DNA from: Nemophila menziesii
Lineage: Eukaryota; Streptophyta; Magnoliopsida; Boraginales; Hydrophyllaceae
DNA length: 64,000 nucleotides
Assembly (NCBI GenBank): GCA_029959085.1
Contig: JARWIR010000023.1
Coordinates: forward strand, 5,531,860-5,595,859
Direction: 5' to 3'
A program made the translations under genes and the position numbers. The notes under the pieces were generated by a model that was not told the origin of the DNA, searched no databases, and saw only the letters and a program-made list of their open reading frames with translations. Positions 10,441 to 22,590 of the stretch are shown here, one piece after another (the stretch's first letter is position 1; each line of letters starts with the position of its first letter).

Positions 10441-12186
10441 AAAATAATAAAGATAAAATAGAGGAACCACTAACTGCAAGTGTACAGTTGTCCCAAGTAA
10501 TATATGATAATCAAGTTCGTTCTCAGGGACGGATTAGGTATAACTCTGGTATTAATCAGATAGTAGTAGTAATTGCTTAACAGAAAAATAAAGTAAAGAT
10601 TTTTGTTTTGTTTTTATAAAATCGAAGATGCAAGAAAAAAAACTACGAAAATAAAATAAAGCAAGTAAGAGAGAATTGAAACTTCAGAAGAGAAAGGGTA
10701 CTTGATCCTCGCACGGGTTTCACCTAACCTATCTATTGATGCTTCTGTTTAAGGGATAAACTTGTATTATTGTGCTAGTCGGGACTCTAATATCTCCTAA
10801 CCCCCGTCAGGGTGGACTTAGGAGCTATCATACGGTATTAAAAACCCCTTCAGGGTGAATATAAGCTACTGTCAGATGAATAATAATTAACCGCATTGGC
10901 TGCATGGTTAGTTAAGTCTGTCATGGTCAATAACGGATATTATGCGTCTATTATCTAAGTCTGTAATTAAATCCCCCGTCAAGGTGATCCATACGCCACT
11001 ATATGGAATAGCCTAATGACTATGAGCTAAGTTTGATTCATATTTCAAAATTAGTGATTAAAACAAAATAATAGTCAACACAAATACCTAGTCTAATTTA
11101 AACCATTAAATCCCAAATTCTAAAAACATAAATTAAATAGAATTGGGTTCAACTCATATAGCGATTCTCAAGTACTAAATAAATTAGTTCATAACAGAAT
11201 TAAAAACTGAAATTAAATAAAAGGAATTCATGTTCAAATACAAAAGATAAATTGATAACCTAAAGGGTAGGATGACTGTTGATGGAAGAACAGGACTCCT
11301 CCAGCACTAGCATCTCCTTGCCTTCTTGCTCTGACTTGAAAACCTTAAAAGCCTCTTGTGTAATTATTTGAAGTGTATAAAAAGAGGAGGCTAAGGAGTG
11401 TATTTATAGGTGTTAGAAAGCCCTAATTAGAATTTACTTGGAGTGGAAGACAAGACAAGAACTCTTAAATTCGTAGCCCTAAAATCTAGGAAAGGTAAGA
11501 TTCTGCTGTTGATTTGTTTTGGTCATATCTCCTTCAATACTTATCCGTTTGACGTGTTCCAATAGTCGAAACCGCTTGTCTCAGAAATATATTTCCATTG
11601 GTGTAGACCATTATCCCAAATTCCTAGACAAATATTAAGTTATGAGCTCGTCTTTGAAACGTGGCTGGAATTTCAGATTTATTTGGCAGCTTTATCTTTT
11701 CCTTCTTTGCATATATTCTTCCTTAATCTTCTTATTTCCATGTATATCTCTTTAATTTACTTATTTGACTTGACTTGGTCTCTAATTAATTACCATATAT
11801 CTTTTAAAGCTTCACAATAAATAAATAATTAAATCGCATATGCTTTAAAAATAATAAATCCATAATTCAAGAATAGAAATAGGAAAGTGCACTCTAAAAT
11901 TAGAAACTCGAATAAAAATACTTCCTTACACACTAAAATACCCTAAGAATTTAATTCTCACTTCTCCTCCTTGTATGAGTCTTTCATGAAATTCAAGAAC
12001 CTACTAACTTTGCACTAAAAATAATCAAATTAACGCACAAAAGCTCTAAAAATGCAAATAGTCTAATTCCAAGGGGAGAAAGTGCAATATGACAAAATAA
12101 GCATAAAAGTCTATCAAATAAGTCAAATATTCACCTAAAAGGTTTTCTCCAAAGGGCTAATAATTTGAACAAATAGGGAGACATCA
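10420..12186 (-). repeat. solo LTR of family A (1767 bp) inside copia
   Basis: On the + strand it starts TGGTGGGTCC and ends GGAGACATCA, the full A LTR in reverse, flanked by ATAGT on both sides, with no internal sequence. This is the mark of LTR-LTR recombination after insertion. It interrupts copia between Gag and protease. Its repeated motif has the TGACGGG variant seen in A0. Confidence 0.93.
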
Positions 12187-12191
12187 ATAGT

Positions 12192-12558
12192 CAAGCAAAT
12201 ATGACAGAGCATTCTGATGGTATCGAAAAGATGAATCTCACTGCAATGATGTCTGAGGTGAATCTCGTTGGAAACCCCAAACAGTGGTTGGTTGATACCG
12301 GAGCAACAAGGCATGTGTTCGGAGAAAAACATGTTCAAGACCTACAAAACGTCTCCAAATGAAGAAATGCTTTACATGGGAAATTCGTCAACCTCAAAAG
12401 TTCAAGGAGTGGGGCAAGTTGTACTAAAGATGACCTCTGGAAAGGAGTTAACCTTGAACAATGTGCTGCATGTACCAGATCTTCGTAAGAATCTAGTTTC
12501 CAGTTCCTTACTTAGCAAGTCCGGATTTAAGCTTGAATTTGTAGCTGGTAATTTGTAG
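12192..12558 (+). pseudogene. copia aspartic protease
   Basis: Reads [11 protein letters not shown], the copia protease active site (DTGAT instead of the common DSGAS/T), then the typical [21 protein letters not shown] frameshift between the active site and the rest (about 12325) separates the two parts. It would cut the polyprotein. Confidence 0.88.
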
Positions 12559-12658
12559 TTTCAAAAAATGAGATGTATGTAGGCAAGGGGTACCTATGTG
12601 ACGGTCTGTTTAAGCTAAATATAATGACCGTGGTACCTCCTAAAATGTAACAAATGAT

Positions 12659-13751
12659 GTGATGAATAAGAATTCTTCTTCCGTTTACTTTTTGGATTCT
12701 CCTAATTTATGGCATGATAGATTAGGACATGTTAATTTCGGTTCATTAACTAAACTTGTGAACGATGGTTTGTTACCAAATGTTAACTTTAAATCTCAAG
12801 AAAAATGTGAGATCTGCGTAGAGTCCAAGTTGACAAGAAACTCGTTTAAAAATGTTGAAAGGTCGTCAGAACCTTTACAGTTATTTCACAGTGACATATG
12901 TGACTTAAAGTTCGTGCAAACTAGAAGTGGCAAGAAATAATTCATTACCTTTATAGACGATTCCATAAGATATTGATATATCTACTTGTTTCATAATAAG
13001 GATGAGGCCTTAGAAGCATTTAAGCAATATAAAACTGGGGTTGAGAATCAACTAAGTAAAAAGATAAAAAATCTCAGTACGGGTAGGGGAGGAGAATATG
13101 TTTCTCCTTTTGAAGAATTTTGTGATAATTCATCAAACGACAGCCCCTTATTCGCCTCAACACAACGGTGTTGCAGTACGCAAGAACCATACTTTAAAAG
13201 AAATGATGATTGCTCCTTTGATAAATTCGGGAGCACCGCAGAACTTGTAGGGAGAAGCTTTGCTTAGTACAAATCATATCCTAAATAAAGTACCCCACAA
13301 GAAACTAAATAAAACACCTTACGAACTTTCCAAAGGAAAACCATCTTTGTTCAAATACTTAAAAGTGTGGGGAATCTTAGCAAAGGTTGTTGTTCCAAGG
13401 CAAAAAATGGTCAAGATAGGACCAAAAACAATAGACTATGTATTTATTGGATATGCTCACAATTATGCAGCCTATCGGATTCTTGTGTATCGATCAAACA
13501 ATGTTTACATCAGTGTTAACATGGTCACTGAATCAAGAAATGCATATTTCTTTGAAACAATTTTCCCTTGCAAAATTACACAAGAATGGAGTTCTTTAAA
13601 AAGGACTCATGATGACATACAAGATGGTTATCAAGAGAAGGACCAAAAATCCTTACAAGATAATGATGAACCAAAAAGAAGCAAGAGAATGAGAATATCT
13701 ACTTCTTTTGGTCCTGACTTCCTTACCTTTCTAATGGAAGATGAACCGTGA
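12659..13751 (+). pseudogene. copia integrase region
   Basis: The GAG_pre-integrase HHCC motif is present (WHDRLGH then CEIC). The first catalytic Asp is in LFHSDICD. A stop replaces a residue at 12938. In the second catalytic block the usual SDRGGEY reads STGRGGEY, so the second Asp is Gly. The frame then shifts; in the other frame QHNGVAVRKN has Val where the third catalytic residue, Glu, is expected. The C-terminal part (13260-13751) is open. Confidence 0.85.
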
Positions 13752-14440
13752 ACCTTTAAAAAAGCTATGTCTACTCCAGAAGCTCCATATTGGAAAGAAT
13801 CAGTTAAAAGTGAGATAGATTTCTATCATGCAGAACCATACATGGGAGTAAGTAGATCTTTCCCCTAGGAGTAAACCACTGGAAAGTAAATGGGTTTTCA
13901 AAAGAAAATTAAAAATTGATAGGTCTATCAAAAAGTATAAGGCAAGACTGGTAGTAAAAGGTTATAGTCGAAAAGAAGGGCTTGAGTATTTTGATACCTT
14001 TTCACTAGTATCCAGAATTTCATCCATATGCGTATTGAAATAGCATCAATCTATAAGATTGAAATTCATTAAATGGATGTTAAAACTGCTTTTCTCAATG
14101 GGGAACTTAAAGAGGAAATCTATATGGAACAACCTGAAGGATATAAAGTTCCAGAAAAAAGAAAGGAAGGTGTGTAGGCTTATCAAATTCTTATATGGAT
14201 TAAAGAAAGCACCCAAAACAATGGCATGAAAAAATTGATAAAGTCATGATTGGTAATGGCTTTGAAAAAATGAGTGTGATAAATGTGTGTATGTAAAAAT
14301 AATTGATAAAGGATATGTCATTGCTTGTTTATATGTAGACGATATGTTAATTATTGGAAGTGATAATGACATAATCACTTCTACAAAGAAGATGTTCTCA
14401 AGTAAGTTTGACATGAAGGACTTAGGCATTGATGATGTTA
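13752..14440 (+). pseudogene. copia reverse transcriptase (RVT_2)
   Basis: Reads ESKWVFKRKLKIDRSIKKYK and KARLVVKGYSRKEGLEYFDT, then the catalytic box LYVDDMLIIGSD at about 14329-14364, then FDMKDLG. Several frameshifts and stops separate these blocks. Confidence 0.88.
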
Positions 14441-15310
14441 TATGAGAACATCTGAGGGATTAGTATTGAATCAATCTCATTACATTGAAAAAATACTGAA
14501 TAAGTTTAGTAAAGGCGATACTAATATCACAAAGACTCCAGTTGAGGTAAATCTACACATGGCAAAAAATACTGGTGATACAATCAATCAGTTAGAGTAT
14601 TTTTGTATAATTGGAAGTCTAATGTACTTAATGAACTGCAAAAGGCCTGATATTGCACATGCAGTTAGTAAGTTAAGTAAATTTGCAATAAATCCAGGAA
14701 GAGATCACTAGATTGCAATAGTAAGAGTTCTAAGGTACTTGAGATACACTCTGAATGAAGGATTGAACTACACTGGAGAACCAGCTGTATTAGAAAGATA
14801 TAGCGATGCTAACTGGATATCTGATTCCTCCGACTCAAAATCCACGAGCAGATTTTTTTATGTTAGGAGGAGCAGCAGTCTCGTGGAAATCTTCTAAACA
14901 AACGTGTATAGCTAGATCCACCATGGAATATGAATTTATAGCTTTGGATAAAGTTGCTGAGGAAGTCGAATGGGTTCGTAATTTCCTAGAAGATTTTCCT
15001 AATTGGCCAAGACCGGTGCCAGCTATATGTATACACTGTGATATTCAGGCTGTCATCGGTAGAGCCTCAAATGAAATGTATAATGGTAAGTCTAGACATA
15101 TACGTCGTAGACACAATATCGTAAGACAACCGCTCTCAAATTGGGTTATCACAATTGACTATTTGTAGTCAAAGGATAACATTGCAGTTCCGTTGACTAA
15201 AGGATTACCAAAAGAGCAAGTGTGTAACTTATCTAGGGGAATGAGTCTAAAGCCTATTGAAATGATTTTCCATATGGAAACCCTACTTAGTAGATTGGAG
15301 ATCCCATGAT
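14441..15310 (+). pseudogene. copia RT connection and RNase H
   Basis: 14442-14711 reads the RT tail (IGSLMYL, RPDIAHAVSKLSKF). 14806-15168 reads RNase H ([38 protein letters not shown]). In the usual copia order IGSLMYLTNCTRPDI precedes the RNase H STMEAEF block, as here. Frameshift near 14845, stop at 15166. Confidence 0.88.
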
Positions 15311-15851
15311 CTAAGTTCAAAGGGAAAACCAAATTATGCAAAAAGCAACTCGGTGCTAAGCATTGTGGGGATTTCTCCAGAAACCATTCCTATAACCTAA
15401 ATACAATGCATCTTGTACAACGTTGAGGTTAAGCAAAGCTTTTAATGGTTATTGTATCTTAAATTAAAAGATAGGGTATTACAGGATACTCTTGACAAGA
15501 GACCACCTATAATAGTAAAGGAGTGAGGGTCACTCCTAAGAAAATTTTAAAAGGCTGGTTTTCTGAAAAATTACTCATGAATCTAGGAGTTCTCCCGGGC
15601 CAAAAATGGAAACAACTGTGAGAACGATATAATGGTCGGTATGATACTATGTAAGTTCTATTGACTTGATTTACATCAAAGCTGGACAGTATAAGACATC
15701 AAGATCACTGATTAGCAAGTAAATCTGATAACCCTTACTAAAGAAGGTTCAAGGCCAAAAGCTGCCTTTCTCGACGTAGTATTCTTCCATGTTTTTTCTC
15801 TCTTATTTTTTCATATGCATTATGACTAGTCAATTTCATTCACGTGGGGAA
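15311..15851 (+). other. copia 3' untranslated region with PPT
   Basis: No ORF of note. It ends with CACGTGGGGAA at 15841-15851, directly before the 3' LTR, the probable polypurine tract. Confidence 0.7.
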
Positions 15852-16836
15852 TGTTATCATTTGGGTATTAACCCAAGTGAAAGTGCTCACTTTAGCTCAA
15901 TTTTTAAGTGGGTCCCGGACCTCGTTATAGGTCGGGACAAAGACGGAAGTTGTTCGTCTTACTTCGGTAATGAATTTAATGTATTCACTTGTGTAAAAAA
16001 AAGGTGAATGAGAAATTGAGTGTATACTGTGAGGTATATGAAGAGTTTTTATGATCTTGTGGACAAGTGAAAAGTCCCACATAGGAAAAGCAAGAAAATA
16101 ATAGTCACTTAATATATTGATCTTAGCACTTAAGGGTTGGGCCCTTGGGGGCACCCATTTTTGTGAAAGTGCAAGGAGTTACAAATGAACCACACACACA
16201 CGCACGCACCACCCCACCTGGCTTGGCTTGGCTTGGTTTGGTTTGGTTTGGTTAAAGGTGACTAAAGCAATAAAGACTATACTTTTTGTAAAACGAAAAC
16301 GTTGTCGATTTAATTATATATTAAAACGTTAAATATCAACATTAAAACACTGTCTTTTTAACGTTATAATTAAAACGGTACGACGTCGTTTTGAATTGAA
16401 CGTCTTTAACGTTTTTATTTTTTCTGAAACATCGCTCTTCTTCCTCAAACGTCATCTCCCTTGTCTGAAACATTGCAAGTCGGATTTAAACAGGTGCTTC
16501 AACACCTATAAATACTTGGCCAAAAATCGTTTTCATTCATTCAATTCTTTTTGCAAACAAATAACATACAAAAGAGAGAGAGATTAAACGCCATTTAAAG
16601 TTCGAAGTTCTGTAGATTTTCAAGTGTCTGATATTTGCAGTGTTGATCGTTGTATCCTGGAGGTTGAAGTCATTACAAAATGTAAGACACCAGTGCGCGG
16701 ATAATAAACCTTAAAGACATAGGATCCAATCCTAGCCTCGATTAGTAACAGTTTTTTTTTTCATTTCTGTCATTTCTGAATTTTCTGTTCTTTCTGCATT
16801 TTTCTTTCTGAAACAAAACAACGCATTACAGTAACA
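15852..16836 (+). repeat. 3' LTR of copia (985 bp)
   Basis: Starts TGTTATCATT, ends GTAACA. Same layout as the 5' LTR, with TATAAATA at 16507-16514. It is followed by TSD ATTAT at 16837-16841. Confidence 0.9.
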
Positions 16837-16841
16837 ATTAT

Positions 16842-17560
16842 CAATAATATACCTGCCTCCCACATAGGCAACTTGATTTATCGATATAATATGCTCCAAA
16901 ACTTTCTTTAATCTTTTCGCGATAGCTCTTGAGATAACTTTATATGTTGTGTTGACACATGAAATGTCTAAACTTTCTTACTCTGGAAGCATTCTTTTCT
17001 TTTGGTATGAGTACTACATTTGTTGCATTCACCTGTCCAAGTAATTCTCTAGTATAGAGACATTGTTTTAAAGCTAGTATGAAGTCTATACCTATTATAT
17101 CCCATGATGCTTTAAAGAAACATGAATTGAATCCATCTAGACCTGGACTTTTATGTTCATTTATGGAGAAGACTGCATCTTTTATTTCTTCATTAGTAAA
17201 AGGAGCTATTAGATCAGCTATTTGAGCCTCAGGTAACTTCTTTTTGACAATTAATCCAATGGTAGATATTGAACATACTTCTTATTTAATATCCTCAGAA
17301 TCCAACAAATTGGAATAGAAGTTCACAAACTCTTCCTTAATTTTATCAGGATTTGTAATTGAATCTCCATCATCACTAATCAGCACTGAGACACTATTTC
17401 TGGCTGCCCTACCTTTAATCATCTTATAAAAATACATAGAGTTATATTCCATGTCATTGTTAAATGACATTTTGGCCTTTGGTTTCAAAATGTTATGCTA
17501 CACCATAACTGCTTCCTTCAGCTCTATGACCAACACTTTCTCTTCACTAAAGGTAGTGTT
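16842..17560 (-). pseudogene. LINE RT fingers and linker
   Basis: The minus strand reads a linker (17282-17488, with YFYKMIKGRAARN) and then, in broken frames, DGFNSCFFKASWDIIG and LIPKEKNASRVRKFR, and finally AYVGGRYIIDNIL at the copia boundary. These are the conserved N-terminal RT blocks of plant LINEs. Confidence 0.83.
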
Positions 17561-17888
17561 GTTACCTTCTCCCTTTATAATTTTCAGTTGAATGTTATAT
17601 AACTGTTTTTTTATACTTTTATACTACTCTAGTTTCTTCTAAAGTAAGTGTTATTGAATTTCTTCATAGCAGCTTTCACATTCTTTAATTTCATACACAA
17701 CTTGAACATATAGTTACAATCTGCTTCATTACTTTACACATTCTTAACTACTTCAATAAACTTTTCATGCTGAGTCCAAATATTAAAAGATTTAAAAGCA
17801 CATGGGTTACCTCCTTTTTTTAATCCAATTGTAACTAACAATGCGCAATGACACGAGGTTGAGGGAGGACTCACCACAACTGTAGAAA

Positions 17889-18524
17889 TTATACCGTCCA
17901 CCATTTGTCACTGATGAATATTCTGTCAATTTTTCTAGCTCTTAGTTGTCCTGTTCTACTCATATTTGTCCATGTGAAGTACTTTCCTCCATAATGATGC
18001 TCATATATATTAGCATCATCTAAAAAATAAGCAAAATCTATAGCTCCTATATCTAAAGATTCACAGTTCAACCTATCCTAAATTTTCAGAATTTCATTGA
18101 AATCCCCCATAAAAGCAACCTTCTTATCTTTATATTCAGAGCTCCACTTTATCATATCACTCCATAAAACCCTTATGTGCTCATCATAATTGCTTCCATA
18201 AACAAAACCTACATACAATTCATCACAAAATTCCTTAGTTTTCATTTCAATGGATAAAGCCTGGGCTGTAGTATAGAGAACATTCACTTGAACATAATTA
18301 CTATCCCAAAGTAACCATATTCTACCAGATTCATCTTTATTATAATTGTCAATCATTTCCAGATGAGAGAAATGTTCACTTATTATACTCTTAAACTTGT
18401 CAGATTTTAACTTTTGTCTCCAAAATTCCAACAAGTATAACATTATTACTAATTAAAAAATCATTGACATCTAGCTGCTTAAGGATATTATTTAAACCCT
18501 TAACATTCTACGATGCTATATTCA
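17889..18524 (-). pseudogene. LINE endonuclease (exonuclease/phosphatase type)
   Basis: ORF2 probably starts at the ATG at 18524-18522 (MNIAS, then a stop where Trp is usual, then NVKGLNN). Downstream are GRIWLLWD, the catalytic GDFNEIL, and KIDRIFISDKW. The endonuclease nicks target DNA to prime reverse transcription. At least one stop and frame changes make it non-functional. Confidence 0.87.
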
Positions 18525-18599
18525 TATATTGGGTGTTCTTGTTATTTAATTTCCACCTTCATGGGTAATGAAACTTAACACATCTCTATCAATTTCTTA

Positions 18600-19724
18600 C
18601 TAGTCTGCAGTTTGTCAAAATTGTTGGAGACCTGTATAGAACTTGATTCCCCTTCATGGTAATTTGTAGACTTATCTCTGACTACTCTCCATTCCTCTAC
18701 TACATTTTTCTCTTTATCCAACTTTCATTCCTCACCTAGAATTTTCTTAGGTTTCCAAACTTTCTGAGTATTGTTGCATTTATCCTCAACATGTCCAAAC
18801 TTGTTATACTTAAGACATATAATGGGTTTCCATGTAATTATTCTAATCCCAAATCAACATGCACATTATCAGGGAGTTCCTCCTTTGTATCCACTTCAAC
18901 GCAAACCCTCGCATAACCTAACCTTGTTTTTTATTCAGTTACAGAGTCCATAATCAAAGGAATACCTACTCCACTAGCAACATAACTTAATCCTCTTTGT
19001 GTCCATAAATTCTGGGAACATTAACTAATTTAACCCAAATCGGAATTTTAGTTACCTCCACTTTCTCAAACTACACACCTGCTTTCCAAGGGCGCGATAA
19101 TAGTGGTTTTCCATTTATATGCAACAATTGCTTCATAGCTTTGATGTAGTATTGATCATTTTTGCATTTAAAAACATATACACCTTTGTTACTAGATTTA
19201 ATTAAAAAAATTCCTAGATTACTCCATTGATATCTAACAAAATTAATAATAGCATAGAACGGTGGAAGACTCTCTAGAAATTGACCAATTAAGCAATTCT
19301 TCCACAGATCTGCTCCTTCATCAAATACATCTTTAGGCGGAGTAATAATTTTCTTACCTTGATGTTTAGTGGGTGCGTGAAGATCTAGCTTCATAGCCTC
19401 TGTTACATTACCTTCGAAAAGAGTTGACCACGATAATGACATTTTCTCTCCAATAGTTGAATCAATTTGAGTAACCGGAGAAAGTTCTTTCGTAACTATG
19501 TGTACCGGTGTTTGAAGCGGAATGTGTACTGGTGATGAAGCCTTATTGTTTGTGTTACTCAGAGTGACGCTTTGACTATTCTCCGATGTATACGTTTCTA
19601 GACCAACATTTTCTGGCAAGAGCATCTCCTTCGTGATATCACAAAACTTAGTCTTGCTCCTCAGATTTAATTTTATCGCTTTGTTGACTTGATTGACTTT
19701 AGATGAACTTAGAATTTTTTTCAT
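18600..19724 (-). pseudogene. LINE ORF1 (DUF4283-like plus zinc knuckle)
   Basis: The open part (19071-19724) starts MKKILSSSKVNQ. It has a Ser/Thr-rich N-terminus and a DUF4283-like block at residues about 135-217 (NCLIGQFLESLPPFYAIINF, then YVFKCKNDQYYIKAM). The reading goes on in another frame to a knuckle at about 18790-18830, CLKYNKFGHVEDKC, where the second Cys is Tyr. ORF1 proteins of plant L1 elements bind element RNA. Confidence 0.85.
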
Positions 19725-20154
19725 TTGAGAGTTAATTCAGCAGAAATGAAAAAATAAAAATGAAAAGATGAGGGTAGTTGTATATGTCGCTTGTGGGAGG
19801 AGAGAGATGAAGTGGGTGATGAAAAAGAGGAAAAAAGATATGTTGTTAGATCCCAGAAGTTCTAGGAAAAATGGGAAAAGCTAAAAATGTGATATCACGA
19901 AACTTAGTCTTGCTCCTCGGATTTAATTTTGACGCTTTGTTGACTTGATTGACTTTAGATGAACTTAGAATTTTTATCATTTGAGAGTTAATTCAGTAGA
20001 AATGAAAAAAGAAAAACGAAAAGATGAGGGTAGGTGTATATGTCGATAGTGGGAGGAGAGAGATGAAGTGGTGATGAAAAAGAGGAAAAAAGATATGTTG
20101 TTAGATCCCAGAAGTTCTAGGAAAAACAACAAATTTGAAAAAAGAAAAGCTAAA
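19634..20154 (-). repeat. tandem duplication (about 257 bp unit) at the LINE 5' end
   Basis: GATATCAC starts at 19634 and 19891 and the two copies match over about 250 bp with few differences. The unit covers the ORF1 start and the region upstream of it, so the element carries two head-to-tail 5' units. Confidence 0.85.
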
Positions 20155-20170
20155 ATTGTGAAAAAAGAGG

Positions 20171-21077
20171 TTGAAAAGGATAGAAAAAAAGGTTTTTTGA
20201 TGATATTAACTTATTGGGTGATGAATGCATAGAGAGGATATTTTTTAGAGTTGACTCTCATTTGATTACTTTGTAAACATTTACTTCTTCTAAATTTGGC
20301 GCAATTGAGTTTTCTAACGTTGGAATCTCCGGTTCACTTGGTCCAACTTGTGGCGATTACACTCCCCTCTCATCTTGAGGGCTAAACTCTTCAAAGGCAT
20401 CGAACCAAGCATCACTACCATTTTGAATGGCCTCATCATTATAATTTGTACCTTGTCCAGTTTTTATAGGTGGGTATTGTTGTAATTGCTCAATCGTTTC
20501 AGTGAGGTGTGCTAATCGTTACTCCATGATTTGATGTTGTTCTTTCATGTCTTGCACTGATTATTTGGTAGCATTGATCCTTGTTCCTCACTATTTCCAA
20601 TATTGTCCATTGAAGCGTTGATGAAACAAATGAGAGAGTATGCAAATTTGTTGAACATTTCTTCATTAGCTCTCGTGCACCATTGTATCACGCTTATGAA
20701 AGACTATATGGTTTGTTGAAGTTAATTAAGAGACTGATATATGATGGCTATGGTGAAGCTTGAACACGATAGCTTGGACCTCCTAGATAGGATCTTTGAG
20801 GGTCTCGACTGATGGATATAGCTTTGATTTACGGCTGCACTCACAATTAATCATTCGAAGGAACACTCTTCCCAAAGATGCCTAACTAACCCAAAACCTA
20901 AACAACCCTACTCACCATTTCCATAAAATGGCACAAGAGAGTTCGTCATACCCAAAGAAAACCATAAAAAGAGACTAAAACAAAACAAACGTAAAACTTG
21001 AAACAAATAAAACTACCAAACTAACTTAAACAGAAAATAAAATAATTATAAAATCCCCGGCAGAGGTGCCAAAAACT
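20171..21077 (-). mobile_element. H: 5' internal region (leader and Gag start)
   Basis: On the minus strand: primer site (21071-21054), untranslated leader (21053 to about 20610), and a decayed coding start at 20610 reading MDNIGNSEEQ. This is followed in broken frames by a Gln/Asp-rich region with GSDAWFDAFEEFSPQDERGV and an acidic linker to 20230. The linker resumes at 6290 beyond the LINE. Confidence 0.65.
21054..21071 (-). promoter_or_regulatory. primer binding site of H, tRNA-Asp type
   Basis: On the minus strand TGGCACCTCTGCCGGGGA starts a few bases after the LTR end. It matches the 3' end complement of plant tRNA-Asp (TGGCGCCGTTGCCGGGGA) with three changes. Confidence 0.75.
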
Positions 21078-22590
21078 TGTTGGTCCCGGGTGCGTGATGA
21101 AATAATAAATGTGAAACGTCCACACACCTCGAAAACCAAGATTAACTCTCTGGAAGTGTATGGATCGTTACAAGTAATTAGTAAGTAATACTTGTTCGTT
21201 TTCAGGAAATTAAGTTGTTAATCTAATTCGTGTTCGATATTAGCTTAGGTGGTTTTAAGTGTTTTGATTAAAAGCAAGTAAAGTGAATGAATGTTTTGTT
21301 TTCTAAACTAATTAAACTAATTATGCACGAAATATAATAGCTAAGGATGCTAGTAATATTGATTTGTGTTTCTAGGAATAAGGGTGAATTGGTGAATGTT
21401 CACATTAAGCGGGACTCTAATGTTTCTTTAACTCTCGTCAAGATAGAATTCGACCGCAATATTACACACCAGCTGGCGATCTGATGAGTTAAACTTTTTA
21501 CCATATATGACTAACTAGCTAACAATAGTAGCAGGTTCAATGCCTTGCACTAGGCGTTTATACATTATTTTCGTATTTGACCCCCCCCCCCCCCCCCCGA
21601 CTTAAGGTGAATCCAATTACTACAACCTCCCACTACTTAGCTACGATTTGGGTGGTATTATAACAAACATATAAATCAATGGAATATCCTAATCACAATT
21701 CAATCAAATGCAACTATCTCAAATTCAATTAAGAACAAACAATATTTAATCGTTCTTACAAGTATAATCCTAAGAAAAAGTTAAAATAAGCGTAATACAA
21801 CCTTTGAATTAAATAGTTTATAAATAAAATATAGATTAATTAAGACTAATTATTAATTACCCAAAATATTTAGAGATGGAGAAGAGTAGACGTGTTACGG
21901 TGAAGCTCTGTTGTTGTTTCTTCCTTCTCTAGATCCTCGTAATCACTTTTGTAGTAGGAAATCTTCTTGGAAATTGAGCTATAGCGACCAAGGTATAGGT
22001 TTCTAATTAAGGTAGCTGATACTAAGAGTGTTAAAAATTAAAACCTTTTGGTGGCCTTTGGGCTCATTAAATTGACATAGCCCATTCCAAAAACGTTTTA
22101 CTCCAAGAGGGGACAGGTTCGAGTCACGCCAGCTGCAGAATGCATAACTTCTTCGTTATAGCTCCAAATTGCAAAATTTTAGTGCACACACGACCGAGAC
22201 TCATACCCCTTTGCTGGTGTCAAAGGTATAACCCAAAATCTTTGTCCATCTCATGTGGCATAAAAAACAATTCCATTTCTAATTCTAGCCGACAACTCTT
22301 TCACTTTAAAAAAACGGTTTCTTACGCCTTTTACTCTTGGTTTCCTACTTTGATCTTCTTTACTCAACTTATTATCCATGATTTGGAATCTTATATCATC
22401 CATGTACCTAAGAGATTCACATTTAACAAACAAATTACGTGCATATAGATCTAAAAGTGACAACTATTCAAACAAATGCAAGAAACTAAAATATATCAAA
22501 TAATGGGGAAAAAACCCTCAACTGAGCACAAAAGGAACGTAAAACAATGTTACACACTGGGATTAATTTATCACAAAAAGGGAGACATCA
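21078..22590 (-). repeat. LTR D1 (1513 bp), 5' LTR of H
   Basis: On the minus strand it starts TGATGTCTCC and ends ACCAACA, directly before the primer site. Contains a run of about 19 C (21581-21599) that is a broken C-rich stretch in the D2 copy. The fragment 22140-22448 is only a shadow frame. Confidence 0.85.

Larger units (their letters stand above)
8383..16836 (+). mobile_element. Ty1/copia LTR retrotransposon, decayed, inserted in the LINE
   Basis: Two LTRs (1015 and 985 bp) with TGTTA...TAACA ends, TSD ATTAT, and a polyprotein in the copia order gag, protease, integrase, RT, RNase H. A solo A LTR interrupts it at 10420-12186. Gag, protease, integrase, RT and RNase H all contain stops or shifts. 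The LTRs differ at many positions, so it is not recent. Directly after the 5' LTR there is no ordinary TGG-type primer site. Confidence 0.93.
16842..20170 (-). mobile_element. LINE (L1-type), 5' segment
   Basis: On the minus strand: duplicated 5' UTR, ORF1, AP-type endonuclease and the first half of RT. It joins the 3' segment at 8382 across the copia insertion. The outer 5' end is placed near 20170, where the duplicated UTR stops matching; the exact end is uncertain. Confidence 0.85.

Noticed and set aside
22140..22448. 102-codon ORF in LTR D1
   Set aside because: Not open in the duplicate D2, AT-rich, and no recognised domain.
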